Shown here piece by piece: positions 28,504 to 37,761 of a stretch of DNA of 64,000 nt. The notes under the pieces are model-generated. The model worked only from the letters and a program-made list of their open reading frames with translations, was not told where the DNA came from and ran no database searches. This stretch comes from UBA11872 sp965207185 (GTDB lineage Bacteria > Chloroflexota > UBA11872), in the NCBI GenBank assembly GCA_965207185.1, contig OZ242271.1, positions 186,001-250,000 of the forward strand, given 5' to 3'. Made by a program: the position numbers and the translations under genes. Every line of letters starts with the position of its first letter. Position 1 is the stretch's first letter.

Positions 28504-29490
28504 GTGGTTCGTCTGGCGCTCGTTGGCTGTGGACGCAATGCTCCGGCCCTTGCCGCCGCGGCCGCCGAGTCCGACCACTGCGAACTCGCTGTCGCCGTCG
28601 ACCTCGATCCACAGGCGGCAGGCTCGGTAGCGCGCGCGGCCAACGTGAGTGGGCGCGCCGGCGATCTGGAATCGCTGCTTGCATCAGATGGCGCCGATTT
28701 TGAGGCGGTGATTGTCAACACACCGAACGACTTGCACGGCGCCGTCGCGGAGACCGCCATTGCAGCAGGGAAACACGTGTTGGTCGAAAAGCCGCTGGCG
28801 CTGACCGCTGACGAGGCGCGGGCCGTCAGCCAGGCCGCCGCGCGTGCCGACGTACGGCTGATGGCGGCCCATACGTTGCGTTTCATGCCGGCCAACGTGC
28901 AGGTGCAACGGGCGCTGGCCGCCGGCGAATTGGGGAAGCCCGGCATGCTCCGCAGTCACCGCTGGCTGCGTCGCTTCCCGGGGCCGCCCGCTGGCTGGAA
29001 GCACGACCAGGCTCGAAGCGGTGGCCTGACGGTGCATGAAGGCGTGCATGAGATCGACCAGGCGCTGTGGCTGATGGACGAGCGCCCGACGTTCGTGCAC
29101 GCGTTGGCCGGGCCCGATCTCCTACAGATTCATCTTGGCTACGACTCCGGCGCCATGGCGATCTGCGGCATTGCCACGGGTCTGCCGCTTGGCAGCGGCT
29201 ACTACTCGCTGACGCTTATCGGGTCGCTGGGCGCCGCCTACGCCGACGACCACCACAACGTGCACCTGATCTACCGGGGCGGACGTCCGCAGGCGTTCGC
29301 GAGTGATCAGCGGGCCGCCGCCGTACGCGCGCAGCTCGATGAGTTCGCCAGCGCCATTAACGAGGGGCGAGATCCGTCCGTATCGGGCGCCGATGCAGTG
29401 GCGGCTCTTCAAGTCGCCGAGGCCGCGGCGGCGTCCAGCGAATCGGGACAGACGGCTCAACTGACGGAAAACGGCTATGTCCTCGCCTGA
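28504..29490 (+). CDS. Gfo/Idh/MocA-family oxidoreductase (first of pair)
   Basis: This 328-residue NAD(P)-dependent oxidoreductase has a Rossmann domain (LALVGCGRNAPALAAAAA). The family EKP motif is HVLVEKPLALTADEARAV (about residues 97-115), and HEGVHEIDQALWLM holds the active-site His region. Members act on sugars, inositols or other polyols. It overlaps the next gene by 14 bp, so the two are translationally coupled and likely act on the same or consecutive substrates. It starts at GTG. Confidence 0.9.
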   Translation: MVRLALVGCGRNAPALAAAAAESDHCELAVAVDLDPQAAGSVARAANVSGRAGDLESLLASDGADFEAVIVNTPNDLHGAVAETAIAAGKHVLVEKPLALTADEARAVSQAAARADVRLMAAHTLRFMPANVQVQRALAAGELGKPGMLRSHRWLRRFPGPPAGWKHDQARSGGLTVHEGVHEIDQALWLMDERPTFVHALAGPDLLQIHLGYDSGAMAICGIATGLPLGSGYYSLTLIGSLGAAYADDHHNVHLIYRGGRPQAFASDQRAAAVRAQLDEFASAINEGRDPSVSGADAVAALQVAEAAAASSESGQTAQLTENGYVLA

Positions 29491-30535
29491 GCGCTACCGC
29501 GTGCTGGCCTTGAGCGCAGCCAAGCACGACTACGTGCCGCTGGCCTTCAAAGACCACCCGCGGTTTCAGGTCGTGGGCGTATCCGACGAGCCGTCCGCCG
29601 CCGACTGGGTACATGACTGCAACCGGCAGCTGGCCGTCGACCTGGGCGTTCCCTATGAGCCGGGCATCGACGCGGCCATTGCCCGGCACCGACCAGACGT
29701 TGCGGTGGTCTCATCGGAAGCAGCGCGCCACTCGCAACTCAGCGTTCAAGCGGCCAACGCGGGCCTGCACGTTGTGCAGGACAAGCCGATGGCGCCCACG
29801 GTCGCCGACTGCGACGCGATCGTCGACGCTGTGGAGCGCGCGGGTGTGCGATTCCTGCTCTGGAACCGCAACACTCAACCTGCGATTGAAGAGGCGCGCC
29901 GGGTCGTGCACGCCGGCGAGATCGGCGAGCCGCGCGCCATCCACGTCGATTTCTTCTTCTGTAAAGACGCCGGCGTACTTCTGGATTCTGACGAGCCGGA
30001 AGAGATCCCGGACTCCTGGCTCAGTGAAGGCGAGTTGACCGTCGAGGGCATCTACCCGCTGGCCTACATGCGGTACATCCTGGGCCTGGACGCAGTGCGC
30101 GCTTTTGGACGCGCATCGGCCCATTTCTTCCGGCGCCACGCCGAACGCGGAGTCGAAGACATCGCCACGGTTTCCCTGGAAATGGAACGAGGCGTCATTG
30201 GCTCACTCTGCAGCGGCCGGATCGGACGCCCCAGCCACCCCAACATCGGCGAGCTTCGGGTGCATGTGATCGGATCCACGGGTGCCCTGGTGGTCGCGGA
30301 ACCTCGCCCGGAAGTCGCTGTATACACCCGCGGACTTGCCCCGGACGACGACCGCAACCGACGCACGGACGAGGGGTCCGACCGCCGCCAGGTCGACCAC
30401 TTCGTAGCCGCGCTGGACACCGGCGGCGACACCCTGCTCACGGCCCAACAGGGCCGCCACATCGTGGCCACCGTTGCCGCGGCTCTCGAATCCGCCCGCA
30501 CCGGCCACCCCAGCGAGGTGTCGCGCCCGAGCTAG
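29477..30535 (+). CDS. Gfo/Idh/MocA-family oxidoreductase (second of pair)
   Basis: This 352-residue homologue of the preceding gene's family has QDKPMAPTVADCDAIVD where the first has EKP, so Asp replaces the usual Glu. The C-terminal alpha/beta domain contains EGIYPLAYMRYILG. Its ATG lies inside the preceding gene. The pair ends with the hairpin at 30558. Confidence 0.88.
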   Translation: MSSPERYRVLALSAAKHDYVPLAFKDHPRFQVVGVSDEPSAADWVHDCNRQLAVDLGVPYEPGIDAAIARHRPDVAVVSSEAARHSQLSVQAANAGLHVVQDKPMAPTVADCDAIVDAVERAGVRFLLWNRNTQPAIEEARRVVHAGEIGEPRAIHVDFFFCKDAGVLLDSDEPEEIPDSWLSEGELTVEGIYPLAYMRYILGLDAVRAFGRASAHFFRRHAERGVEDIATVSLEMERGVIGSLCSGRIGRPSHPNIGELRVHVIGSTGALVVAEPRPEVAVYTRGLAPDDDRNRRTDEGSDRRQVDHFVAALDTGGDTLLTAQQGRHIVATVAAALESARTGHPSEVSRPS

Positions 30536-30557
30536 CGGTCAACACGTCGCTCAGGGA

Positions 30558-30579
30558 GTTTCGGCTTGGACGCCGAAAC
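30558..30579. terminator. 8-bp hairpin after the oxidoreductase pair
   Basis: GTTTCGGC pairs with GCCGAAAC over a six-base loop. It is 22 bp past the stop and just before the end of the convergent small membrane-protein gene. Confidence 0.6.
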
Positions 30580-30587
30580 CGCGGGAG

Positions 30588-30791
30588 CTAGTCGCCGCGC
30601 TGCTGGCTCAACAAAATCAGGCGCAGCTCGCGCACATCCTCACGAACCTGATCAATACTGGCTTGTAGGCGTTCGTCCGATTTCTGTAGGCCGTTGATGG
30701 CCTCTTCTACTTTTCCCCACCGGTAAAACGCTCCGCCCGCGGCAACCAGCGCCGCGACTGCGGCGGCAGCGGTGACAATTGACTCGGTCAT
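30588..30791 (-). CDS. Small membrane protein with coiled coil
   Basis: The product is 67 residues: one N-terminal membrane helix (SIVTAAAAVAALVAAGGAFY) followed by a charged heptad-like helix (QKSDERLQASIDQVREDVRE). The ATG at 30791 is chosen because the upstream frame is unlike a protein N-terminus. No family is recognised; the architecture mirrors, in reverse order, the gene at 42950-43171. Confidence 0.6.
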   Translation of the reverse strand: MTESIVTAAAAVAALVAAGGAFYRWGKVEEAINGLQKSDERLQASIDQVREDVRELRLILLSQQRGD

Positions 30792-30981
30792 CGTCGCGTC
30801 CTGCGTGTCGCTCGCCGATACATCCGACGAGCGAGTGCGCCCAATTACTCGCGCCTCTGGCCGTCCGCCCTTCACCGCAAGCGCTTAACGCAGAGCGTAT
30901 CAGCGTCTTTGCGAGATTCTCTCCAGTTGGTTTCCTGGCGCACCCGGACCAAGACTCCGGGCGCGCGGCTCCTTAGGCTAC

Positions 30982-31590
30982 TCAGCGCGCCGGCGCTGGC
31001 TCCGGCGTTGGCGTAAGCAACGCGCGCAGGCGGACGTTCAGGGCGTCGCGCGCCTGGCTGGCAAGTTCGCTGAAGTCGGTGAAGTTGCGCGCCTCCACCA
31101 CATAGGCGCCGCAGTCGGGCTGCAAGCCCGACGGACATTGCTCCTCGTTCTTGGCGATCAACGTATAGAAAGGCGCCTGCAGTGTTTCGTTGACTGTGGC
31201 GACATCCGCGATACCCGGATCGACCAGCGGCGCCAGTTCCTCGGGCGTCATGTTGACCACGATCACAACTGTCCCTCGTTCAAATTCTGACCTGATCACT
31301 TCGAAATCCACGTCCGCGCGCGCATCACCGTGCACCATGAGCGTCGTCGGCTCACGCGACGCCGCGTCGTCAAATGTATCGACCGTTCGAATCGCGTACT
31401 CGGTGCTTTCGCGGCCGTCCAGCGGCAACCGGCGGTCCTCCTGCAGGTTCGTCGGTTCGAAGTACACGATGAAGTCCAGACCGAAGCGCCCCAGCATCCG
31501 CTCGAACAGCAGGAACAGCAGGAACACGCCGACGGCCACAATCAGCGCCCAGACCAAACGCTGCGTCGGTGGAGACAGGCTCTGCATCAT
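30982..31590 (-). CDS. Single-pass membrane protein of unknown function
   Basis: This 202-residue protein has one N-terminal transmembrane helix (LVWALIVAVGVFLLFLLFERML). A soluble domain of about 170 residues follows and contains two cysteines (EEQCPSGLQPDC) that could form a disulfide. It has no recognised family. It may form an operon with the zinc-ribbon gene upstream. Confidence 0.6.
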   Translation of the reverse strand: MMQSLSPPTQRLVWALIVAVGVFLLFLLFERMLGRFGLDFIVYFEPTNLQEDRRLPLDGRESTEYAIRTVDTFDDAASREPTTLMVHGDARADVDFEVIRSEFERGTVVIVVNMTPEELAPLVDPGIADVATVNETLQAPFYTLIAKNEEQCPSGLQPDCGAYVVEARNFTDFSELASQARDALNVRLRALLTPTPEPAPAR

Positions 31591-31722
31591 GCGGGTTGCC
31601 GTGGACGGGATTGCTTGATTGTAGGGGCGCGCCCTTGCTGCTCGCGCGGCCTAGTCGTCGTCGCTGAAATCCAGGATGCCGCTGATCGTGGAGCCGGTCC
31701 CGCCGGCGCTGCCAGTCACCGC

Positions 31723-32046
31723 TCAGGTCGTGCTGTAGGTCAGGTAGGCGTCCCGCAGATACGAGAAGAAGCTGCGACGGCGTCGACGGTTGCGGCCTGC
31801 GCAATCCGGACAACCGCGGTCGGTAGGGCCTCGGCCGGTCTCGAAGAATCGCAGCGGCACGCTGTAGTGCTTGCCGCAATCCAGGCAGTCGTACGCTTTG
31901 GTGGTTAGCGAGGGCATCGTTACATTCAGGGTAGCCCAACTGCCGAACGAAAAAGAAAGTCCCCGGAGCGCGTCACACTTTGGGCATGGCTCCGATTGAT
32001 GTAGTGGCGGGCCTGTGGTCATGACGGTGGTCCTGCTCCTGGCCAT
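31723..32046 (-). CDS. Zinc-ribbon protein of unknown function (frame continues past its UGA)
   Basis: This 107-residue protein has three cysteine pairs (CPKC, CLDCGKHY, CPDCAGR), so two zinc ribbons may form. A very basic stretch (GRNRRRRRSFF) precedes the end YLTYSTT. The ATG at 32046 follows a GGAGGGGAGG tract. After the TGA the same frame stays open for 23 codons and reads AVTGSAGGTGSTISGILDFS then DDD before TAG at 31651, which looks like a natural acidic tail. The true product may therefore be longer, by read-through or before mutation. Confidence 0.55.
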   Translation of the reverse strand: MARSRTTVMTTGPPLHQSEPCPKCDALRGLSFSFGSWATLNVTMPSLTTKAYDCLDCGKHYSVPLRFFETGRGPTDRGCPDCAGRNRRRRRSFFSYLRDAYLTYSTT

Positions 32047-32069
32047 GGCCCGCCCCCTCCCCTCCTCCA

Positions 32070-33617
32070 ATGCCTGAGGCCATGCTGGGTCCGGCCATGG
32101 TCGCCGCCGGATCCGTTATCGCCGCGCTGGCCGCGACTTATCTGGCCGTCCTGAGCGGACGGCCCGTTGCTCCGCCCAAGCTGCGAACGGAAGCGGCGGC
32201 GCGCGGCCGCTTCACGCGTAACGCCCTCACGCCGCTGCTAGCCAGCGGATTCGACCGCGCGGTGTTCTGGGTCTTCTGGATTGTCGCGCTGCGCATCCTC
32301 GGCCCCCCACGCTACGGCGAATACGCCTTTGCGATAAACCTCCTCACCTATTTCGGAGCGCTGACCGACTTCGGGCTCGGCACGGTGCTCACGCGCGACA
32401 TCGCTCGAAGCGGTGTCGACCCTTGGCCTCGTTTTGGAGCGGGCCTGATCATCCGCCTGCGGCTGGTGGCGCTCAGCATCCCGCTCATGCTCGGCCTCGC
32501 CCTCGTCTATTACGCGACCGGCTCGGTGTCCGAGGCCACGGTGATCACCGTCGCGATCCTGGCCGCCGGGCTGCTGCCCACCGCCCTGGCCCAAGCCTAC
32601 GCCTCCGTGTATGGCGCCTGGGAACGCATGGACCGGCGGGGCCTGGTCGCCGCCGGCACCGCCGCCCTGACGGTGGGATTGGGCCTGCTGCTGCTGGGTG
32701 CCGGCACTGGCGTGATAGGACTCGCCATCGCGGGTACGGTCTCGGGCGCCGCGTCCTTGCTGGTGTTGGCGCGGCCCGTGGGATTCGATCTCCTGCGAAC
32801 GGTCCGGCAGGGCCGCGCGCACCGGCGCGAACTCCTGGCATCGGGATTCCCGCTCATGCTTAACGGCCTGCTGGCCACCGCCTTCGTGCAAGTGGACATC
32901 CTGATCCTTCAAGCGATCGAGGGTACGACCGCGGTAGGGCATTACAGCGCGGCCTACAAGTTCATCAACGCGCTGAACGCCGTTCCCGCGGCCGTCGTAC
33001 TGGCGGCATTTCCACTCATGGCGCGGGCTGCCGAGGATCCGGAGGCCCTGGGCCGCTGGATGGCCCGCACCTGGCGAGTGTTGATCTCGTTCGCCGCCCC
33101 CGCCGTCGTGCTGCTATTCGTCTATGCCCAGCCCTTGGTCGGAGCCTTGCTGGGGGAGGACTTCCTCCCGTTCACGGCCCAGGCCCTGGCGATCTTGATC
33201 TGGTTCCTGCCGCTCAGCTATTGCAACGGAACGTTGCATTACGTGGCGATTTCCCTCGACCGCCAGTGGTGGCTCACACCGGCCTTCGTGGTAACCACGC
33301 TCTTCAACGTCGGCGCCAACTTGGCGCTGGTCCCCGTGTTCGGCTTCCTCGCCGCCGCCGCCACCACCATTGCCAGCGAGGCGGTGCTGCTGGTCATGCT
33401 GGCCTGGATCCTGCGACGCGACCACGTGCTGCGGCGTCTGCTGGAACCCGCGCTTCGACCCGCGCTGGCCGCGGGTTGCCTGGCGTTGACCATCTGGCTG
33501 CTGCGCGACCTGCCGTGGATTCCAGTCGCCGCGGCTGGCCTGGTGGTCTACGCGGGCGTGTTGACCCTTAGCGGCGGCATCAGCCGGTCGATGTTCACTT
33601 CACGCGCCGACGATTAG
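32070..33617 (+). CDS. Polysaccharide flippase (Wzx/MOP superfamily)
   Basis: This membrane protein of about 515 residues has 12-14 predicted helices of the polysaccharide-biosynthesis/MurJ-like MOP superfamily. The opening of the core domain is LLASGFDRAVFWVFWIVALR, and FGLGTVLTRDIAR is a typical first-loop segment. It should flip lipid-linked oligosaccharides outward for the glycan locus that follows. The start codon is among ATGs at 32070, 32082 and 32097. The stop overlaps the convergent GT39-like gene by four bases. Confidence 0.85.
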   Translation: MPEAMLGPAMVAAGSVIAALAATYLAVLSGRPVAPPKLRTEAAARGRFTRNALTPLLASGFDRAVFWVFWIVALRILGPPRYGEYAFAINLLTYFGALTDFGLGTVLTRDIARSGVDPWPRFGAGLIIRLRLVALSIPLMLGLALVYYATGSVSEATVITVAILAAGLLPTALAQAYASVYGAWERMDRRGLVAAGTAALTVGLGLLLLGAGTGVIGLAIAGTVSGAASLLVLARPVGFDLLRTVRQGRAHRRELLASGFPLMLNGLLATAFVQVDILILQAIEGTTAVGHYSAAYKFINALNAVPAAVVLAAFPLMARAAEDPEALGRWMARTWRVLISFAAPAVVLLFVYAQPLVGALLGEDFLPFTAQALAILIWFLPLSYCNGTLHYVAISLDRQWWLTPAFVVTTLFNVGANLALVPVFGFLAAAATTIASEAVLLVMLAWILRRDHVLRRLLEPALRPALAAGCLALTIWLLRDLPWIPVAAAGLVVYAGVLTLSGGISRSMFTSRADD

Positions 33618-35635
33618 CGAATCGGCCCGCCCAGCGCCTCGCGCAACTCAGCCTCGTTGGCCAGCGGGACGGTCGGGGGAACGATGTCGACCGGGCCCAG
33701 CAAGACATAGTCCACCCCCGGATACTCGATGCCGGACAGCTTGCCAACGGCCGTGAGCGGCCGGTCATCGGGACGTAGAAAGGCGATGTAAGCCTGATAC
33801 GACCCTGGCTCGGCCTCGGCCGGCACCCAAAGAGCCGTGCGGATTTGATGCTTCTCGCCCGGCTGCCAATCGGACGTGCGCCTGAGGGACCGATCCTGCG
33901 CATGCAGGTCCTTGGAATAGATAGCACCGCTCGGCGTGCGCAGCCACACGCGCAGGCGCAGGTCGTAATCCACCTGACGCATTGCCCGCATGAAGACCGT
34001 GAAGCGGACCCCGTCGCCGGCTTCGCGCGGTCCCTGGTCGGTGCGATCGCCGGTGTATTGAATCACGTCAATCCGGAAATCGCGGTCGAGCGTCACGCGA
34101 CCGCGCCGATCCACCAGATCCAGCACGTTGGTCATATAGAGCTGCAGAACACCGTTCCGATACACCTCGGAGCGCGCCTGCCATTGGGATGACAGCCACT
34201 TCTCCGCGTGGCCTTCCGGATCGGCCTGTTCCAGTCCGGCCAGGACGACCCATAGCCGGCGGTGATTGTCGACCGCGCGCTGAAGCTTCGTCGTGACCTC
34301 ATCGGCGGTCACGGCCGGCGGCACCTCGTCGGGCAGGAACCAGACGTCAACCTTGTCAAGAAAGTCTGGGAAGTAGTGCCGCCAGTACCACCCTTGCCAG
34401 GGGCCGGCCAGCACCACCGCATCCCTGAACTTCCCTTCATCACGACCGGGCCGCCGCGGGCGGGCCAGGTTTTCGATGGTGGTGGTTATCGAGCGGTAGT
34501 CCCCCCGCCGGTAGTCGTCGTAATAGGCGCGTGAGGCATAGACGGGACCCGCCAAGGCGGCAATGACAACCACCGTCACCGGCGCCACCACCCAGATCCG
34601 TCGTGGCGCCAGGCTGAAGGGAACCGCGGCCAGGATTGCCAGAACTGGAATCGCCGGGAGCAGGTAGCGCGACTGATAGTCCTTGTCGAAGATCAGCAGA
34701 AGTGCCAGAAACCCAACCACCGCGGCAACCTGCGCCAGCAACAATCCCGCCGTGCGCCGGGCAAACGCCGCAACGGCGCCAACGACCGCCAGCGCACCCA
34801 GCACGGCAGCCGCAAAGGCTCCGGCTCGCCCCCCGCCACGAACCGCCGCATCGCCCGCGAACACATCCAGCCAGGCACTGGCCGCCACCTCTCGGATCAG
34901 GCCCAGCCCCAAACTGCCGGTTCCAAACGCTGGCAGGCTGTCCTGGACGCCGGGTGCCAGCAGGATCCAAGGCAACGCAATGGCCAGGCAAGCCAGTTCG
35001 AGCGCGACAAATCCAATGACCCGACGGCGCTGATCACGGTAGCGCCAGGGAAGCGACAAGTTCATCGCCACCACGGCGAGCGCGGCCGTGTAGTCGACGT
35101 AGGCGCCCACCACGACGGTGAGCGCCAGCCAAACCCAGTCGCGCGGCCGCCCGCGCCGCATCGCCCGCTCGAACAGCCAGAGCGCCAGCGTGCCGAAAAG
35201 GGCCGCCGCCGCATACATGCGCGCCTCGCGGCTAAAGAACACCAGCATGGGTGACGCGGCAACCACGCCCGCGGCAAACGCCGCCGGCCACGGTCGCAGG
35301 TACATGCGCGCAAGCTGGAAGGTCGTGGGAATCAGCAGGACGCCGAACGGAACCGACAGCCAGCGCACGATCGGTTCCTGCTCGCCGAACCAGGTGGTCC
35401 AGTAGTGCAACGCGATGTAGTACAGCGGCGGATGCTCAAAGGGCGCGTCGGCGATGGCCCCTACGATGTCCAGGGGAAGGGAGCGCGCGTACCAGACTGA
35501 CGCAACCTCATCGAAGTCAAAGTCGCCCAACTGCTGCAGGCGCAGGCCGCGCAAGAGCGCGCCAACCACCACGATCGCAAGTAGCGCCATCATTGGCGTT
35601 ACACGCCGCGAGAGGCGCGCTGGAATGTCCGCCAA
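33614..35635 (-). CDS. Integral-membrane glycosyltransferase, GT39/ArnT-like
   Basis: This 673-residue protein has an N-terminal multi-helix GT-C core. The conserved first-loop acidic motif LGDFDFDEVASVWYARSLP is followed by APFEHPPLYYIALHYW, typical of dolichyl-phosphate-mannose or undecaprenyl-phosphate-sugar transferases. A soluble C-terminal region of about 270 residues follows. It probably transfers a sugar from a polyprenyl donor on the outer face of the membrane. Confidence 0.85.
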   Translation of the reverse strand: MADIPARLSRRVTPMMALLAIVVVGALLRGLRLQQLGDFDFDEVASVWYARSLPLDIVGAIADAPFEHPPLYYIALHYWTTWFGEQEPIVRWLSVPFGVLLIPTTFQLARMYLRPWPAAFAAGVVAASPMLVFFSREARMYAAAALFGTLALWLFERAMRRGRPRDWVWLALTVVVGAYVDYTAALAVVAMNLSLPWRYRDQRRRVIGFVALELACLAIALPWILLAPGVQDSLPAFGTGSLGLGLIREVAASAWLDVFAGDAAVRGGGRAGAFAAAVLGALAVVGAVAAFARRTAGLLLAQVAAVVGFLALLLIFDKDYQSRYLLPAIPVLAILAAVPFSLAPRRIWVVAPVTVVVIAALAGPVYASRAYYDDYRRGDYRSITTTIENLARPRRPGRDEGKFRDAVVLAGPWQGWYWRHYFPDFLDKVDVWFLPDEVPPAVTADEVTTKLQRAVDNHRRLWVVLAGLEQADPEGHAEKWLSSQWQARSEVYRNGVLQLYMTNVLDLVDRRGRVTLDRDFRIDVIQYTGDRTDQGPREAGDGVRFTVFMRAMRQVDYDLRLRVWLRTPSGAIYSKDLHAQDRSLRRTSDWQPGEKHQIRTALWVPAEAEPGSYQAYIAFLRPDDRPLTAVGKLSGIEYPGVDYVLLGPVDIVPPTVPLANEAELREALGGPIR

Positions 35636-35650
35636 CCGGTCGGGCCGGAG

Positions 35651-36799
35651 CTAGACGGCGCGGTCATAGGCGGCCAGCGTGCGTCCGGCGATCTCCGACC
35701 AGGTGTGGCGAGCGGCGACGGCCTGCGAACCAAGCGCCAGACCCCGGCGGCGCGCGGGGTCATCGCGAATCTCGGCCAGGGCGGCGGCCAGTGACGCCGC
35801 ATCGTCGGCTGGCACAAACATCGTCTCGTCGGCATGCACCGCCACCGTTTCAGCAACGGACGGCGTCGTCGTGACGACCGGCGCACCGTGCGCGACAGCG
35901 TTCATGTACGAACCGCGCCGCGCGGAGAGCCCATCCAGAAACGGCAGGGCGATCACATCGCAGGCCACCAACCATCGCGAAATCACTTCGGGCGCCTGCG
36001 CTCCACTGTCAACCAGACGTACACCCTCGAACGTACTCGGAGGCGCTGACGTTTCGGCGCGCCGCGCATTGGTCGGCGGTGCCGCCGCTCCGATCAGGGC
36101 CAGCAGGGTCCGCGGCCCGCGCAGTTCGGGACGTCGAAGCGCGTCGGCCAGCACGCCGATGCCCTTACTATGCTGCCGAAAGCCGAAGAAGCCAACGATG
36201 TAGTCCTCGTGCTTCAGGCCCAGAGCCTCGCGCGCCAGCTGCCGGTCGCCTATGTCGGTGGGCGGTTCAATGGTTGGGCCGGCCGGAATCCATACACTCT
36301 TTCGTTCGCCATAACCCTGCGCAACCGCTCGTCGTCGGTCCATCTCGTCAACGAAAATCGTCGCGTGCGCGGATCGAGCCAGGCTACGCACAACCCAGGC
36401 GCGCAGCGGCCCGGCCTTCGGAAACAGGTAGGGCCGCAGCACGTCATGAAAAGTCACCGCCAGTCGGCGAACGCCCGCCAGCACGCGCAGCAGCCTCGTC
36501 AGCACCACCAGTTCTCCAGGCCTGGCAAATGCTCCGGCCTGAAAATGCAGATGAACCACATCCGGCCGCACGCGACGGGCTATGCCCATTGAGTCCACGA
36601 CCGCCTGCAGGGGATACCGGGCTCCGACCGCATGCACGCGGGCGGCCGGCTCGTCCATGGGTCTGGACTCGGTAGCTACGTGACAGTCCACCCCTCGATC
36701 CGCGAGCGCCGCCGCCAGCCTGACCACATGGTCCCCGATGCCGCCGATACGCGGCGGATATTCGCCCGTGAGGAACAGGACGCGTCGGGTCGGCTTCAC
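35651..36799 (-). CDS. Glycosyltransferase family 4
   Basis: This GT-B enzyme has an N-terminal acceptor domain with RVLFLTGEYPPRIGGIGDHV. The C-terminal donor domain has VGFFGFRQHSKGIGVLADAL and the GT4 motif near SARRGSYMNAVAHGAPVVTT. GTG at 36799 gives 382 residues, keeps the conserved opening, and starts nine bases after the upstream gene ends. The longer frame to 36982 overlaps that gene and has an unconserved N-terminus. Confidence 0.85.
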   Translation of the reverse strand: MKPTRRVLFLTGEYPPRIGGIGDHVVRLAAALADRGVDCHVATESRPMDEPAARVHAVGARYPLQAVVDSMGIARRVRPDVVHLHFQAGAFARPGELVVLTRLLRVLAGVRRLAVTFHDVLRPYLFPKAGPLRAWVVRSLARSAHATIFVDEMDRRRAVAQGYGERKSVWIPAGPTIEPPTDIGDRQLAREALGLKHEDYIVGFFGFRQHSKGIGVLADALRRPELRGPRTLLALIGAAAPPTNARRAETSAPPSTFEGVRLVDSGAQAPEVISRWLVACDVIALPFLDGLSARRGSYMNAVAHGAPVVTTTPSVAETVAVHADETMFVPADDAASLAAALAEIRDDPARRRGLALGSQAVAARHTWSEIAGRTLAAYDRAV

Positions 36800-36807
36800 G
36801 CCCGTAT

Positions 36808-37761
36808 CTACGGCTCGCGTCGCCAACCGGTCCACTGCCAGAGCGTCACCGAAGCGATCTGCCGCAGTTCGCTTCGGGCGTGAGCACGGGCGGATGGCCG
36901 CAGCAGCCGGATCACCTGCTCCAGCAGACGCAGCACGCCCGTTATGGCCACAAAGAGACGTAGCAACGCGGCCGCTGGCCATCCCCAGGTCTTGGTCACA
37001 TAGCGGTAGCGACTCTGGAAAAAGCGACGCTCACGCGCCACCGGGTCCTGCGCCGAACTGGCGCCCCCGCGGTGCGCCACGCGCGCGTCGCGGGTGACGC
37101 CGCAGCGCCAGCCACGCAACCCCAGCTCCCGCAGCAGGTCAACTTCCTCCGCGTACATGTCATAGCCAACGTCAAAGCCGCCGGTCTCGACCAACGCCGC
37201 ACGCCGGAAGCAAAGACAGGCGCCGCTCAACCACTCAGGTTCGTCGTCCATCGAGTCTTGCATGTAGTACCGGCGCAGGGCTGGCAGGTTCGGCAGGAAC
37301 CGCTGGATGATCGTGCCGTCGGCCACGGCCGCGCCAAACGATGGCAGCCGGCGCGCGGGAGACACGGCCGATTCGCCGTCGTCCACATGCATGGGCGCTA
37401 CACATCCCAGGTCAAAGTCACTGTTCAAGTGCTGCAGCATCGCGCCCAGCGCGTTTGACTCCAGATGCGCGTCAGGGTTGAGCAGGAGCACCGCGTCGCC
37501 CGTAGCTTCGGCAATCCCGATGTTCGCGGCCGCGCCGAAGCCCAGGTTTCGATAAGCCTGCACCAGCTGCGCCTCTGGAAAGCGCTCTCGAACCAAGGCC
37601 ACGGTCGAATCGCTCGAATCATTGTCTACGACCGTTATGTCAAGCGATCCCGGAATTTCGGCGCTCGCGGCCATCAGGGCGTTCAGGCACGGCTCGATGT
37701 CTGCCGCGGAGTTCCAGGTCACCACCACCGCCGAAACCGACGTCAGGGAAACAGACGTCAT
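36808..37761 (-). CDS. Glycosyltransferase family 2 (rhamnosyltransferase-like)
   Basis: This 317-residue GT-A enzyme has SAVVVTWNSAADIEPCLNAL, DNDSSDSTVALV, the metal-binding LLNPDAHLE in place of DxD, and ETGGFDVGYDMYAEEVDLLR. That combination is typical of WbbL-like rhamnosyl or related transferases. The ATG at 37761 overlaps the stop of the preceding gene as ATGA, so translation is coupled. Confidence 0.88.
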   Translation of the reverse strand: MTSVSLTSVSAVVVTWNSAADIEPCLNALMAASAEIPGSLDITVVDNDSSDSTVALVRERFPEAQLVQAYRNLGFGAAANIGIAEATGDAVLLLNPDAHLESNALGAMLQHLNSDFDLGCVAPMHVDDGESAVSPARRLPSFGAAVADGTIIQRFLPNLPALRRYYMQDSMDDEPEWLSGACLCFRRAALVETGGFDVGYDMYAEEVDLLRELGLRGWRCGVTRDARVAHRGGASSAQDPVARERRFFQSRYRYVTKTWGWPAAALLRLFVAITGVLRLLEQVIRLLRPSARAHARSELRQIASVTLWQWTGWRREP

